In this document: positions 33,850-41,943 of the stretch, in pieces
How the letters are laid out: every line of letters begins with the position of its first letter
Numbering within the stretch: position 1 is the first letter of the stretch
Assembly: GCA_963775625.1 (NCBI GenBank)
Contig: CAVZJM010000002.1
Coordinates: 310,001-374,000, forward strand
Length of the DNA stretch: 64,000 nucleotides
Source of the DNA: JAIBJN01 sp963775625
Lineage (GTDB): Bacteria > Actinomycetota > Thermoleophilia > Gaiellales > Gaiellaceae
Reading direction: 5' to 3'
Position numbers and translations under genes: made by a program
Notes under the pieces: model-generated
Seen by the model: only the letters and a program-made list of their open reading frames with translations
Database searches by the model: none
What the model was told of the DNA's origin: nothing

Positions 33850-36033
33850 GCGGCCGGTCGCGCTCGGTGCCGGAGTGCGGGTCGCCTTCGGCTGGAGCGG
33901 CGACGGCTTCACCCGGAAGACCTTCGCCACGCCCTCGGGCAGCCACCAGTTCCAGCGCCCGAAGAGGGCCATCGCGCTCGGCACGAGCAGCGCGCGGACG
34001 ATCGTCACGTCGATGAGGATCGCCATGGCGAGACCGAAGCCGAACTGCTGCAACCCGACGACCGAGCCGGCGACGAAGCCCATGAACGCGAAGAACATGA
34101 TCAGCCCCGCCGCCGTGACGATGCGCCCGGTCTTCGCCAGGCCGAGGCTGACCGCCCGCACGTTGTCGTGCGTCTCGTCCCACTCCTCCCGCATGCGGCT
34201 GACGAGGAAGACCTCGTAGTCCATCGAGAGGCCGAAGACCATCGCGAAGACGAACACCGGGATCCAGCCCTCGATCTGGTCGAAGGAGATGAGCCCGAAC
34301 CAGTCGGCGGCGCCCCACTTGAAGAAGACGACGAGGAGCCCGTAGGCGGCGCCGATGGAGAGTAGGTTGAGGATGATCGCCTTCAGCGGGATCAGCACCG
34401 AGCGGAACGCCCGCAGGAGCAGCACGTAGGTCAAGAGCAGCACTCCGAGCACGAGCCACGGAAAGGCGTCGTACGTCAGGTCGAGGAAGTCCACCCCGCT
34501 CGGCGGGCCGCCGCCGGCGAAGACGTCGACGCCCTCCGGGAAGGCTGCCGCCGGGACGATGTCGTCGCGGAGCCGGTCGACGAAGTCGAGCGCGGCCGTC
34601 ACGCCGTACTCGCTCCGGCCGGTGACCTCGAGGTGGGCGAACTGCCCGGTCGGGTCGACCCGCTGCGGGCTCTCCGGGTCGAAGGCCACGCCCGCGACCT
34701 CGGGGTCGGCCGCGAGGCCCTCGCGGAGCCGTGCCAACGAGGCCTGCACCGCCGGGTCGGCCACGCCCCCCGCACGGCCGGTGTCGATCACGATCGCAGT
34801 CGGCGCGAGCGCGCCGTCGCCGAGCTCCTCCGACACGATGTTGAGCCCCTGGATGCCCTCGAGATCCTGGGGGATGCCCTCGTTCGAGCCGGGCCCGACC
34901 TCCATGGTGAAGACGGGCAGGGCGAGGAGCACGAGGAAGGCCGTCGTGCTCGCCGCGAAGACGACCGGGCGCTTCATGATCGCCCGCGAGAGCCTGATCC
35001 ACATGTTCATGTCCGCGTCCAGGCGCCGCTCGACGATCCGCTTCGGGATCAGCCGAACGCGGTCGAGCCGCGCCGCGAGGAAGTAGAGGAGGACCGGGAG
35101 CAGGGTCAGCGCGCAGACGACCGAGACGAGGGGGATCACGAGCCCGCCGATGCCGAAGCCGCGCATGAACGGAAGCGGCATGAAGAGCATGAGCGCCAGG
35201 CCGATTCCGACCGCGGAGCCCGAGAAGACCACGGCCCGCCCCGCGGTCTCCATCGTCCTGACGATCGCGTCCTCCTTCGAGCTCGCCTTGGCGAGCTCCT
35301 CGCGGTAGCGATAGACGACGAGGAGCGAGTAGTCGATGGCGATCCCGAAGCCGATGAGCATGACGAGGTTCTGCAGGTAGGTCGTCAGCTCCATGAAGTT
35401 GGCGAAGATCCAGATGATCCCGAGCGTCGCCGGGATCGCCGCCGCGGCGAAGATGAAGGGCAGGAGGAAGGCGAGCGTCCCGAAGACGAAGACGAGAATG
35501 AGGAGCGCGATCGGAATGGCGATCAAGACCTCGCCGACGAGGAGGTCCTCGGCGAAGACGGGATCGAGGTCGTGCTCGATCGCCGCCTGGCCCGAGACGA
35601 AGACCTCCGCGCCCGCGATCTCGCCGACCACCGCTCGCATGTCGTCCGTGTGGCCCTTGGCGTCGGCCGGCTCGAGGTTGGAGACGATCAGGGCGGTCAC
35701 GACGGAGTCGGAGATCGGCTGCACGCCGGCGACCTGCGAGGTGGGGAGCTCGTCGGAGGCCCGCTCCGCGGCCTGCCGCACCGGGCGCACGAGCTCCGGC
35801 GCCGCGCCGGGCTCGCCGCGGGCGACGATCGTGAAGGACCCGGTCGTCTTCTGCCCGAACTCGTCCTCGAGGATCCTCTCCGCGCGGTGGGTGTCGGTGC
35901 CGGGGAGCGTGAACCGGTTCGTCAGCAGATCCGCGAGGCCGGCCATGGCCACGAGCGAGGCCAGGAAGATCAGCGACCAGGCCGCGACGACGGCCCAGCG
36001 GTAGCGGATCATCCTTCGGGTCCAGCGCTCCAT
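33847..36033 (-). CDS. MMPL/RND-family membrane transporter
   Basis: 728 aa with the twelve-helix MMPL plan: helix 1 at about 14-36, an extracytoplasmic loop (40-165), helices 2-6 at about 170-330, a second loop (355-520) and helices 7-12 at about 525-690. Proton-relay-type motif GFGIAIDYSLLVVYRYREEL near 225 and its repeat VFGLSMDYEVFLVSRMREEW near 605. In actinobacteria MMPL proteins export lipids and glycolipids. It starts a cluster with macro-rfbACDB, which hints at export of a rhamnose-containing lipid, by inference. The region before its ATG holds TTAGGG repeats. Confidence 0.92.
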   Translation of the reverse strand: MERWTRRMIRYRWAVVAAWSLIFLASLVAMAGLADLLTNRFTLPGTDTHRAERILEDEFGQKTTGSFTIVARGEPGAAPELVRPVRQAAERASDELPTSQVAGVQPISDSVVTALIVSNLEPADAKGHTDDMRAVVGEIAGAEVFVSGQAAIEHDLDPVFAEDLLVGEVLIAIPIALLILVFVFGTLAFLLPFIFAAAAIPATLGIIWIFANFMELTTYLQNLVMLIGFGIAIDYSLLVVYRYREELAKASSKEDAIVRTMETAGRAVVFSGSAVGIGLALMLFMPLPFMRGFGIGGLVIPLVSVVCALTLLPVLLYFLAARLDRVRLIPKRIVERRLDADMNMWIRLSRAIMKRPVVFAASTTAFLVLLALPVFTMEVGPGSNEGIPQDLEGIQGLNIVSEELGDGALAPTAIVIDTGRAGGVADPAVQASLARLREGLAADPEVAGVAFDPESPQRVDPTGQFAHLEVTGRSEYGVTAALDFVDRLRDDIVPAAAFPEGVDVFAGGGPPSGVDFLDLTYDAFPWLVLGVLLLTYVLLLRAFRSVLIPLKAIILNLLSIGAAYGLLVVFFKWGAADWFGLISFDQIEGWIPVFVFAMVFGLSMDYEVFLVSRMREEWDETHDNVRAVSLGLAKTGRIVTAAGLIMFFAFMGFVAGSVVGLQQFGFGLAMAILIDVTIVRALLVPSAMALFGRWNWWLPEGVAKVFRVKPSPLQPKATRTPAPSATGR

Positions 36034-36036
36034 GCC

Positions 36037-36114
36037 CTAAGAACCCCTAACACAATGAGGAGCGACGCCGCCTGGCCGCGCTGGGCGGGCCATCATCCCG
36101 TTAGGGGCTCTAAG
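36037..36114. repeat. Intergenic palindromic repeat, copy C, with TTAGGG hexamers
   Basis: Arms CTAAGAACCCCTAAC (36037-36051) and GTTAGGGGCTCTAAG (36100-36114) pair at 13 of 15 positions. Inside lies CACAATGA-N8-GCCGCCTGG, the core shared with repeats at 15538 and 53399. Read from the minus strand, TTAGGG occurs at 36050-36045 and 36040-36035 just before the MMPL start, and once inverted at 36101-36106. It may be an operator for the MMPL gene or a folded repeat. Confidence 0.45.
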
Positions 36115-36238
36115 CGCGGCGAACGGCTCGGCGCGCCGCCTTGCGGGCGCGGATCGCCGGCGCCCGGCGGACGGCGGCCACCCAGACGTAGACCAGGAAG
36201 CCGGCCCCGACCCCGCCCGCTGTGAGAAAGCGTCGCAT
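36110..36238 (-). CDS. Small membrane-anchored basic peptide (42 aa)
   Basis: 42 codons: MRRFLTAGGVGAGFLVYVWV, then an Arg/Ala-rich tail (RAPAIRARKAARRAVRRA). One membrane helix with a strongly basic cytoplasmic tail, a common design for small actinobacterial membrane proteins. It is divergent from hsp20, with 15 bases between the two start codons, and precedes the MMPL gene on the same strand. The role is unknown. The -10 candidate GAGAAT is weak. Confidence 0.5.
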   Translation of the reverse strand: MRRFLTAGGVGAGFLVYVWVAAVRRAPAIRARKAARRAVRRA

Positions 36239-36241
36239 GGC

Positions 36242-36247
36242 TACGAT
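36242..36247 (+). promoter_or_regulatory. -10 box of the hsp20-lon operon
   Basis: TACGAT, 6 bases before the hsp20 ATG; leaderless layout. No HAIR or CIRCE operator is visible nearby. Confidence 0.5.
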
Positions 36248-36253
36248 TCTCGC

Positions 36254-36691
36254 ATGACCCAGCGGAGGAACATCGACCGCCTCACGAGCGAGATGGAGGA
36301 GCTCTTCGCCGACCTCTGGTACCACCGCCTCGCGCCGCAGCGGCCCGGGTTCCGTCCCCGAGTGGACGTCTACCGCACGGAGGATCCACCGATCCTCCAC
36401 GTGGTCGCCGAGCTGCCCGGCGTCGACCCCGACGAGATCGATGTGGCCGTCAGCGACGGCGTCCTCGTCATCTCCGGCCGCCGGCCGCGGCCGCATGGCG
36501 ACGGGCGCCGCTACCAGCACATCGAGATCGACTACGGCGTCTTCGAGCGGCGGATTGCCCTCGGCGACGGCTTCGACGCCTCCTCGGCCGACGCGACCTA
36601 CGAGGCCGGGCTCCTGACGATCGCGGTGCCGCTCAGGCAACAGGTGGCCGGCCCGGTGCGGGTGCGCGTCCGCGGTGGTGAGGAAGAGTGA
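36254..36691 (+). CDS. Small heat-shock protein, Hsp20/alpha-crystallin family
   Basis: 145 aa holdase chaperone. The alpha-crystallin domain spans about 30-130 with VDVYRTEDPPILHVVAELPGVD at its start, VLVISGRR near 78, and the A-x-Y-x-x-G-L-L motif ATYEAGLLTIAVPL near 117. A short C-terminal tail is present. It overlaps lon by 4 bases (GTGA), so chaperone and protease are made together. Confidence 0.95.
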   Translation: MTQRRNIDRLTSEMEELFADLWYHRLAPQRPGFRPRVDVYRTEDPPILHVVAELPGVDPDEIDVAVSDGVLVISGRRPRPHGDGRRYQHIEIDYGVFERRIALGDGFDASSADATYEAGLLTIAVPLRQQVAGPVRVRVRGGEEE

Positions 36692-39069
36692 GCGCCGTCG
36701 AGGAGCAAGTCCCGGGCGGCGAGATCGAGGGCACGGCGACGCTGCCGATCCTGCCGCTGCGCGAGAGCGTCGTCTTCCCGGCGTCGATGACGCCCCTGGC
36801 GATCGGGCAGGAGCGCTCGATCCGCCTCGTGGACGAGGCGCTCGCCGGCGACCAGACGATCGCGCTCGTCACTGCGCGCTCGCCGGAGGAGGAGGCCGAG
36901 AGCGCGGCGGACCTCCACGAGGTCGGCACCTCGGCCGTCATCCACAAGATGATCCGCATCCCCGACGGGACGCTCCGCGTGCTGGTGCAGGGCCTCGAGC
37001 GGATCCGCCTCGACTCGGTCGAGCAGACCGAGCCGTACCTGGCCGGCCGCTTCACCCCACTTCCCGACGTCGGCGAGGAGGACAAGGAGGCAGAGGCGCT
37101 CGCCCGCTCGGTCGAAGCCCTTTTCGGGCGGATCATCTCGCTCGCCCCGTACCTTCCCGAGGAGCTGCTCCTCGCCGCTGCCAACGCGGAGACGCCGAGC
37201 GCCCTCGCGAACCTGATCGCCTCGACGATCCGACTGAAGACGGAGGAGAAGCAGGGGCTGCTCGAGACTGTCGACGTCGAGGAGCGCCTGCGCAAGCTGA
37301 CGGCGATCCTCTCCCGCGAGCTGGAGGTGTTCGAGCTCGGGACGAAGATCCAGTCCCAGGTTCAGGAGGAGATGGACAAGTCGCAGCGCGAGTACTTCCT
37401 CCGCCAGCAGCTCAAGGCGATCCAGGAGGAGCTGGGCGAGGCCGACGAGCAGCAGGCGGAGATCGCGGAGCTGCGCGCCCAGGTCGAGGAGGCGAACCTC
37501 CCCGAGGAGGCCGACAAGCAGGCGCGGCGCGAGCTCGACCGGCTCTCCAAGCTCCCGCCCGCCGCTGCCGAGTACGGCGTCATCCGAACCTATCTCGAGT
37601 GGATCCTCTCGCTCCCCTGGAGCGAGACGACGGACGACGACCTCGACCTGAAGGCGGCGCGCAAGATCCTGGACGAGGACCACTACGACCTCGACAAGGT
37701 CAAGGAGCGGATCGTCGAGCACCTGGCCGTGCAGAAGCTCACGAACAAGCTCTCCGGCCCCATCCTCTGCTTCGTCGGCCCCCCAGGGGTCGGCAAGACG
37801 TCCCTCGGACAGTCGATCGCGCGCGCCCTCGGTCGCAAGTTCGTGCGCGTGTCGGTCGGCGGCGTGCGGGACGAGGCGGAGATCCGCGGCCACCGGCGCA
37901 CGTACATCGGCGCGATGCCCGGCACGATCATCCGGGCCCTCCGCGACGCCGGCACGAAGAACCCGGTCTTCATGATCGACGAGATCGACAAGATGGGCTC
38001 CGACTGGCGCGGCGACCCGTCTAGCGCGATGCTCGAAGTGCTCGACCCGGCACAGAACTCAACCTTCCGCGACCACTACCTCGACCTCCCCTTCGACCTC
38101 TCCCAGGTCCTGTTCGTGACCACCGCGAACCAGCTGGAGACGATCCCGTCGCCCCTCCTCGACCGCATGGAGATCATCCGGGTCGCCGGCTACACGGAGG
38201 ACGAGAAGGTCGGGATCGCGCGCCGTTACCTCGTCCCGAAGCAGCTGGAGGCGCACGGGCTGGAAGGCAGGCGCGTCACCATCACCGAGAAGGCGCTGCG
38301 GCTCCTCGTCCGCGAGTACACGCGGGAGGCGGGGGTGCGGAACCTCGACCGCGAGATCGCCGCGCTCTGCCGGAAGGCCGCGCGCGAGATCGCCGAGGGC
38401 AAGCGAAAGGGCGCGCGCGTGGACGAGGCCCGCGTGCGCGCATGGCTCGGCAAGCGGCGCTTCTCGGCCGAGGCACGTCGGCGGACGTCCGATCCGGGCG
38501 TCGCCACCGGGCTGGCGGTGACGCCGGTCGGCGGCGACGTGCTCTTCGTCGAGGCCACCGCGATGCCCGGCAGCGGCAAGCTGACGATCACCGGCCAGAT
38601 CGGCGACGTCATGCGCGAATCGGCGCAGGCGGCGCTCTCGTGGGTGCGGGGCCATGCGGACGCGCTCGGGCTCGAGTCGGACTGGTTCGCCGAGCGCGAC
38701 GTGCACATCCACGTGCCGGCCGGCGCGGTTCCGAAGGACGGCCCGTCCGCAGGCACGGCGATGGCGACCGCCCTCGCCTCCCTGGCGACGGGCGTGCCCG
38801 TCTCCGAGGACGTCGCCATGACGGGCGAGATCACCCTCACCGGCCTGGTGCTGCCGATCGGCGGAGTCAAGGAGAAGGCCCTGGCCGCGGAGCGCGCCGG
38901 CATCGGCACCGTCATCCTCCCGCAGGAGAACGAAGCCGATCTCGACGACCTCCCGGAGGACGTCCGGAAGACGATGCGCTTCGTCCTCGCGGACACGATC
39001 GACGACGTTCTCGAGGCGGCGTTTCCGGCGGCGACGGTCGAGGAGTTTCCCAGAGCGGCCCGCGGGTAG
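36688..39069 (+). CDS. lon: ATP-dependent protease Lon
   Basis: 793 aa from GTG 36688. N-terminal substrate domain (about 20-210), coiled coil (210-300), AAA+ domain with Walker A GPPGVGKTSLGQ near 360 and Walker B VFMIDEIDKMG, and the Ser-Lys protease domain: catalytic Ser in KDGPSAGTAMATAL near 690 and Lys in IGGVKEKALAAERAG near 732. Degrades misfolded and regulatory proteins in the cytosol. Coupled to hsp20. Confidence 0.97.
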   Translation: MSAVEEQVPGGEIEGTATLPILPLRESVVFPASMTPLAIGQERSIRLVDEALAGDQTIALVTARSPEEEAESAADLHEVGTSAVIHKMIRIPDGTLRVLVQGLERIRLDSVEQTEPYLAGRFTPLPDVGEEDKEAEALARSVEALFGRIISLAPYLPEELLLAAANAETPSALANLIASTIRLKTEEKQGLLETVDVEERLRKLTAILSRELEVFELGTKIQSQVQEEMDKSQREYFLRQQLKAIQEELGEADEQQAEIAELRAQVEEANLPEEADKQARRELDRLSKLPPAAAEYGVIRTYLEWILSLPWSETTDDDLDLKAARKILDEDHYDLDKVKERIVEHLAVQKLTNKLSGPILCFVGPPGVGKTSLGQSIARALGRKFVRVSVGGVRDEAEIRGHRRTYIGAMPGTIIRALRDAGTKNPVFMIDEIDKMGSDWRGDPSSAMLEVLDPAQNSTFRDHYLDLPFDLSQVLFVTTANQLETIPSPLLDRMEIIRVAGYTEDEKVGIARRYLVPKQLEAHGLEGRRVTITEKALRLLVREYTREAGVRNLDREIAALCRKAAREIAEGKRKGARVDEARVRAWLGKRRFSAEARRRTSDPGVATGLAVTPVGGDVLFVEATAMPGSGKLTITGQIGDVMRESAQAALSWVRGHADALGLESDWFAERDVHIHVPAGAVPKDGPSAGTAMATALASLATGVPVSEDVAMTGEITLTGLVLPIGGVKEKALAAERAGIGTVILPQENEADLDDLPEDVRKTMRFVLADTIDDVLEAAFPAATVEEFPRAARG

Positions 39070-39107
39070 ATAATCTCGCCGACTACGACGACGAAAGGAA
39101 GCATCCA

Positions 39108-39512
39108 ATGAAGGACAAGGTTTACGGCGCAGTGGACTCGGCCCGGCCCTATGTCGACCGCATCGCGCGGGACGACGAGCTGCACGAGCATGTCAAGAAC
39201 GCCTACGCGTCAGCCCGGAGCATCTACGACGAGCTGCTCGGCGGCCGCGGCGCCCAGGCGGTTGCGACCCGGGTCGCCAAGGACAAGGACATCCAGACCG
39301 AGCTCAAGAAGGCCGTGGAGGAGCTCCGCCTGGCCGGCGGCCGCGCGCAGGGGAAGTCGTCCCACACGAAGCGCAACACGTTCCTCCTCCTGACGGGCAT
39401 CACGCTCGGCGTGCTCTTCAACCCGGCCACGGGCCCGCAGACGCGCAAGTGGCTGAAGGACAAGGTGCTCGGCCCCGAGCAGCCCTTCGAGTACCAGTCG
39501 AACGAGCAGTAG
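39108..39512 (+). CDS. YtxH-like small stress-associated protein
   Basis: 134 aa. N-terminal 85 residues are charged and helical; a hydrophobic stretch (TFLLLTGITLGVLFNPATG, about 92-110) is followed by QTRKWLKDKVLG, matching the G-x-L-F-x-P-x-x-G-x-x-T-R pattern of YtxH proteins. AAAGGAAG lies 7 bases before the ATG, and GATAAT (39068-39073) is a possible own -10, so it may be separate from lon. The function is unknown in the family. Confidence 0.7.
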   Translation: MKDKVYGAVDSARPYVDRIARDDELHEHVKNAYASARSIYDELLGGRGAQAVATRVAKDKDIQTELKKAVEELRLAGGRAQGKSSHTKRNTFLLLTGITLGVLFNPATGPQTRKWLKDKVLGPEQPFEYQSNEQ

Positions 39513-39551
39513 CGGGCCGGCGCGCGGACAAGCACCATGCGGCCACTTCCT

Positions 39552-39571
39552 GGGTCTGACCCCGGACGTGG
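39552..39571. repeat. Short palindromic repeat, copy 1
   Basis: GGGTCTGACCCCGGACGTGG. It is self-complementary in part (GGGTC...GACCC) and matches 39705-39724 at 17 of 20 positions in the same direction. The 238-base gap 39513-39750 holds these two copies and no credible gene; REP-like or a folded 3' element. Confidence 0.5.
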
Positions 39572-39704
39572 CTGGTGAAGCCGGCGTTCGAAGCTGAAAC
39601 CTGTGGGCGGCCGCCACGACCAGCGAGACCGCATCCGTGCTGCCGCCGCGCGGGGGCCGACGTCCTTTCGGGGTGGGGAAAGCCGTCCCGCGCGGCCGTG
39701 GCCG

Positions 39705-39724
39705 GGGTCAGGCCCCGGACGTGG
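39705..39724. repeat. Short palindromic repeat, copy 2
   Basis: GGGTCAGGCCCCGGACGTGG, second copy of the element at 39552. It lies 26 bases beyond the end of the M23 peptidase gene and could help terminate it. Confidence 0.5.
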
Positions 39725-39750
39725 TCGAAAGGGACGGCAAGTGGCGTGCC

Positions 39751-41148
39751 CTAGCCGCCGAACCCAGGCTCGGCCCCGACGATCTCCGGGCCGGGCTCGC
39801 CCTCGCCGAACAATGTCGGAACGATCAGGTACGACGAGAGCGTGTCGTCGCCGAGGCCCGAGAGCGAGGAGATGTCGTCGGCCTGGAGGAGAACGGCGCC
39901 TACCTCGGGCGCCGGGCCGGGGTCGGGCGACCAGGAGCCGAAGTTGAGGTCGTCGAGGCGGAGCCACGCCATCAGGTAGGGATACGGGTCGATGGCGCCG
40001 TCGTAGCCCATCCAGAGCAGCTCGCGCGGATGGATCTCGAAGTGCAGGTGGGGCGGCGTCCCCGCGGCATCGCCCGTCGTGCCGACGAAGCCGATCACGT
40101 CTCCGGCCTGAACCGCGGCGCCCTCGAGTGCCAGGGGCGAGTACGCCGAGAGGTGAGCGTAGTAGAACTCGTTGCCCGCGCCGTCGCGAACCCAGAGACG
40201 GTTGCCGCCCACCTCGTTCCAGCCGACGTTGAAGAGCGTCCCGTCCGCGACTGCGAGCACCGGCGCCCCGAGCGGGGCGAAGATGTCGACCCCGTGATGC
40301 CAGGTGGTCGTGCGCGGGGCGCCGAAGCTGTCCGAGGTCGACGCCGGGCCGTAGATCGGGAACACGTACCCCGCAGCGGTCAGCTCGGGCTCGACGTCGG
40401 GCGGAGGCGTCTGGACGGTCGGGGGCACCTGCGGCGTCGTCGAGGGCACCGGCTCCTTGGCGGGACCGTCGTCGGTGGGCGGAGGCGGCGCGGGCTTCGG
40501 CTTCGGCGCGCTGGCGGCCGCCTCTGCGTAGCCGACCATGATCTCGGTTCCGGCCGGCAGGCCGCCGTGCGTTCTGGTCAGCACGACGTGGAGGCCGGTG
40601 ACGAAGCCGCGGTAGCCGTAGCGCGCGCCGCTGCTGCGGACGACCGCTCGCTCCAGAGTGACCGCATAGCCCCAATCGCCAAGGGCAACACGGGAGTTGA
40701 CACCGGCACGCACCGGCTCGCCGAGGACGACGAGGTTGGAGAGGGAGGAGGCCGAGAGGTCACCGTTCGCTCCGGTACCCGAGGCGCGGGCGCTGCCCTT
40801 GACGAAGACGCCGTCGACCGTCACCTCGCCGCCGAAGAGCGACACGGAGCGGACGGACGCGCTGCCGACGGCCGTCGAGCCATCGGACGCCGCCGCGCCT
40901 CGGGCGGCGGTTGCCGTCCATCCCGTCACGATCGCACCGTCCGCGTAGCTCCAGCCGTCGAGCGTCGCGCTGCCGCGTGGAGGCGCCGCAACCGAGGCCG
41001 ACGTGGCGGCCGGCCCGCCGGGGAGCACCACGCGGACGCCGAATGCCGCAGCGGACGAGCTGGGGGCGCTCTGGGCTGCGGCCGAGGCGCCCAACGCGAG
41101 AATCGCCAGGGCGACGAACGCCGCTTGGACGACGCGGTGGCTCACCAT
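39751..41148 (-). CDS. Secreted M23-family (lysostaphin-like) metallopeptidase
   Basis: 465 aa from ATG 41148. Signal peptide (VVQAAFVALAILALGASAAAQ), an Ala/Ser-rich N-domain of beta repeats (30-230), a proline-rich linker, then the M23 domain: WHHGVDIFAPLGAPV (zinc His and Asp) near 315 and THPPHLHFEIH-like PPHLHFEIHP (second His pair) near 395. Likely cuts or binds wall peptides outside the cell. GATAAT lies 6 bases before the ATG. An alternative start 32 codons upstream would bury the signal peptide. Confidence 0.88.
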   Translation of the reverse strand: MVSHRVVQAAFVALAILALGASAAAQSAPSSSAAAFGVRVVLPGGPAATSASVAAPPRGSATLDGWSYADGAIVTGWTATAARGAAASDGSTAVGSASVRSVSLFGGEVTVDGVFVKGSARASGTGANGDLSASSLSNLVVLGEPVRAGVNSRVALGDWGYAVTLERAVVRSSGARYGYRGFVTGLHVVLTRTHGGLPAGTEIMVGYAEAAASAPKPKPAPPPPTDDGPAKEPVPSTTPQVPPTVQTPPPDVEPELTAAGYVFPIYGPASTSDSFGAPRTTTWHHGVDIFAPLGAPVLAVADGTLFNVGWNEVGGNRLWVRDGAGNEFYYAHLSAYSPLALEGAAVQAGDVIGFVGTTGDAAGTPPHLHFEIHPRELLWMGYDGAIDPYPYLMAWLRLDDLNFGSWSPDPGPAPEVGAVLLQADDISSLSGLGDDTLSSYLIVPTLFGEGEPGPEIVGAEPGFGG

Positions 41149-41154
41149 CAGGAG

Positions 41155-41160
41155 ATTATC
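41155..41160 (-). promoter_or_regulatory. -10 box of the M23 peptidase gene
   Basis: GATAAT on the minus strand, 6 bases before ATG 41148. Confidence 0.4.
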
Positions 41161-41185
41161 GGCCCGGAACAGCTGGTGAAGAGGG

Positions 41186-41560
41186 TCAACGGCCGCGGGT
41201 CGACCAGAGAAGCTGCGCGGCAACGACGAGCAGGAAGACCGCAAACATACTCCGCAGCAGATCGTCGTCCAGCGACGTCGCCAGGGCGGCGCCCCCGAGC
41301 ACGCCCAGCACCGACGCGGCGCCGACGGCTACTCCGGCCTTCCAGCGGACGTTCCCCGCCTTGTGCTGCTGCCAGGCTCCGAAGACGACGACGGGGATCA
41401 TGGCCGCAAGCGAAGTCGCCTGGGCGTCGAGCTGGCTGAGCCCGACGACGAGCGCCAACGTCGGGACGAAGAGGATGCCCCCGCCCACGCCGAAGAGGCC
41501 GGAAAGCGTGCCGGCGCCGAAGCCGAGCACGAGCGCGAGGATCACAGTGGTTGTGGTCAT
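41186..41560 (-). CDS. Half-size TauE/SafE sulfite-exporter-type protein
   Basis: 124 aa with four membrane helices, one repeat unit of the TauE/SafE fold: GFGAGTLSGLFGVGGGILFVPTL near the N-terminus and QATSLAAMIPVVVFGAW near 50. Standard TauE proteins have about 250 residues and two such units. Here the second unit is the neighbouring gene, whose stop overlaps this start. The pair probably assembles as a heterodimer exporting a small anion. Confidence 0.85.
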   Translation of the reverse strand: MTTTTVILALVLGFGAGTLSGLFGVGGGILFVPTLALVVGLSQLDAQATSLAAMIPVVVFGAWQQHKAGNVRWKAGVAVGAASVLGVLGGAALATSLDDDLLRSMFAVFLLVVAAQLLWSTRGR

Positions 41561-41922
41561 TCGAGGACGAGGACGACCGCGACTCCGACGATAAAGAGGG
41601 CGAAGAGCCGCGTGAGCATCGTCGAGGAGAGGCGCTGCTGGAGTCGCACGCCCGCGATCGAGCCGGCCAGAGCCGGGAGGCCGACGAGCGCCGCCGAGTC
41701 CCAGTGGACGTGGTCGAAGAGCGAGAAAGAGAACGCCCCGGCAAGGGCCGTGATGCCGATAGCAGCGAGCGAGGTGCCGGTCGCCACCTTCGAATCGAAG
41801 CGAAGCAGGAGCACGAGCGCCGGGACGACGATGACGCCTCCGCCGACGCCGAAGAGGGCGCTGAGAAAGCCCGACGCGACGCCGACGCCCGCGAGCATCA
41901 GGACCGTGCGTGTCGGCGGCAC
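41557..41922 (-). CDS. Half-size TauE/SafE sulfite-exporter-type protein
   Basis: 121 aa from GTG 41922, four membrane helices: GVASGFLSALFGVGGGVIVVPAL near 14 and ATGTSLAAIGITALAGAF near 48. It is the sister unit of the gene at 41186 (4-base overlap). Both halves share the L-F-G-V-G-G-G motif. TAGGAT lies 6 bases before the GTG and overlaps the promoter of the divergent trehalose-phosphatase gene. Confidence 0.85.
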   Translation of the reverse strand: MPPTRTVLMLAGVGVASGFLSALFGVGGGVIVVPALVLLLRFDSKVATGTSLAAIGITALAGAFSFSLFDHVHWDSAALVGLPALAGSIAGVRLQQRLSSTMLTRLFALFIVGVAVVLVLE

Positions 41923-41927
41923 GGCCG

Positions 41928-41934
41928 TATCCTA
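41928..41934. promoter_or_regulatory. Overlapping divergent -10 boxes (TauE half-gene and otsB)
   Basis: Plus strand TATCCT (41928-41933), 10 bases before the otsB ATG; minus strand TAGGAT (41934-41929), 6 bases before the TauE GTG. The two boxes are the same DNA read both ways. Confidence 0.5.
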
Positions 41935-41943
41935 GGCGGGCCG

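Noticed and set aside
36035..36106. Telomere-like TTAGGG repeats
   Set aside because: Only three scattered hexamers; better read as a regulator site or chance.
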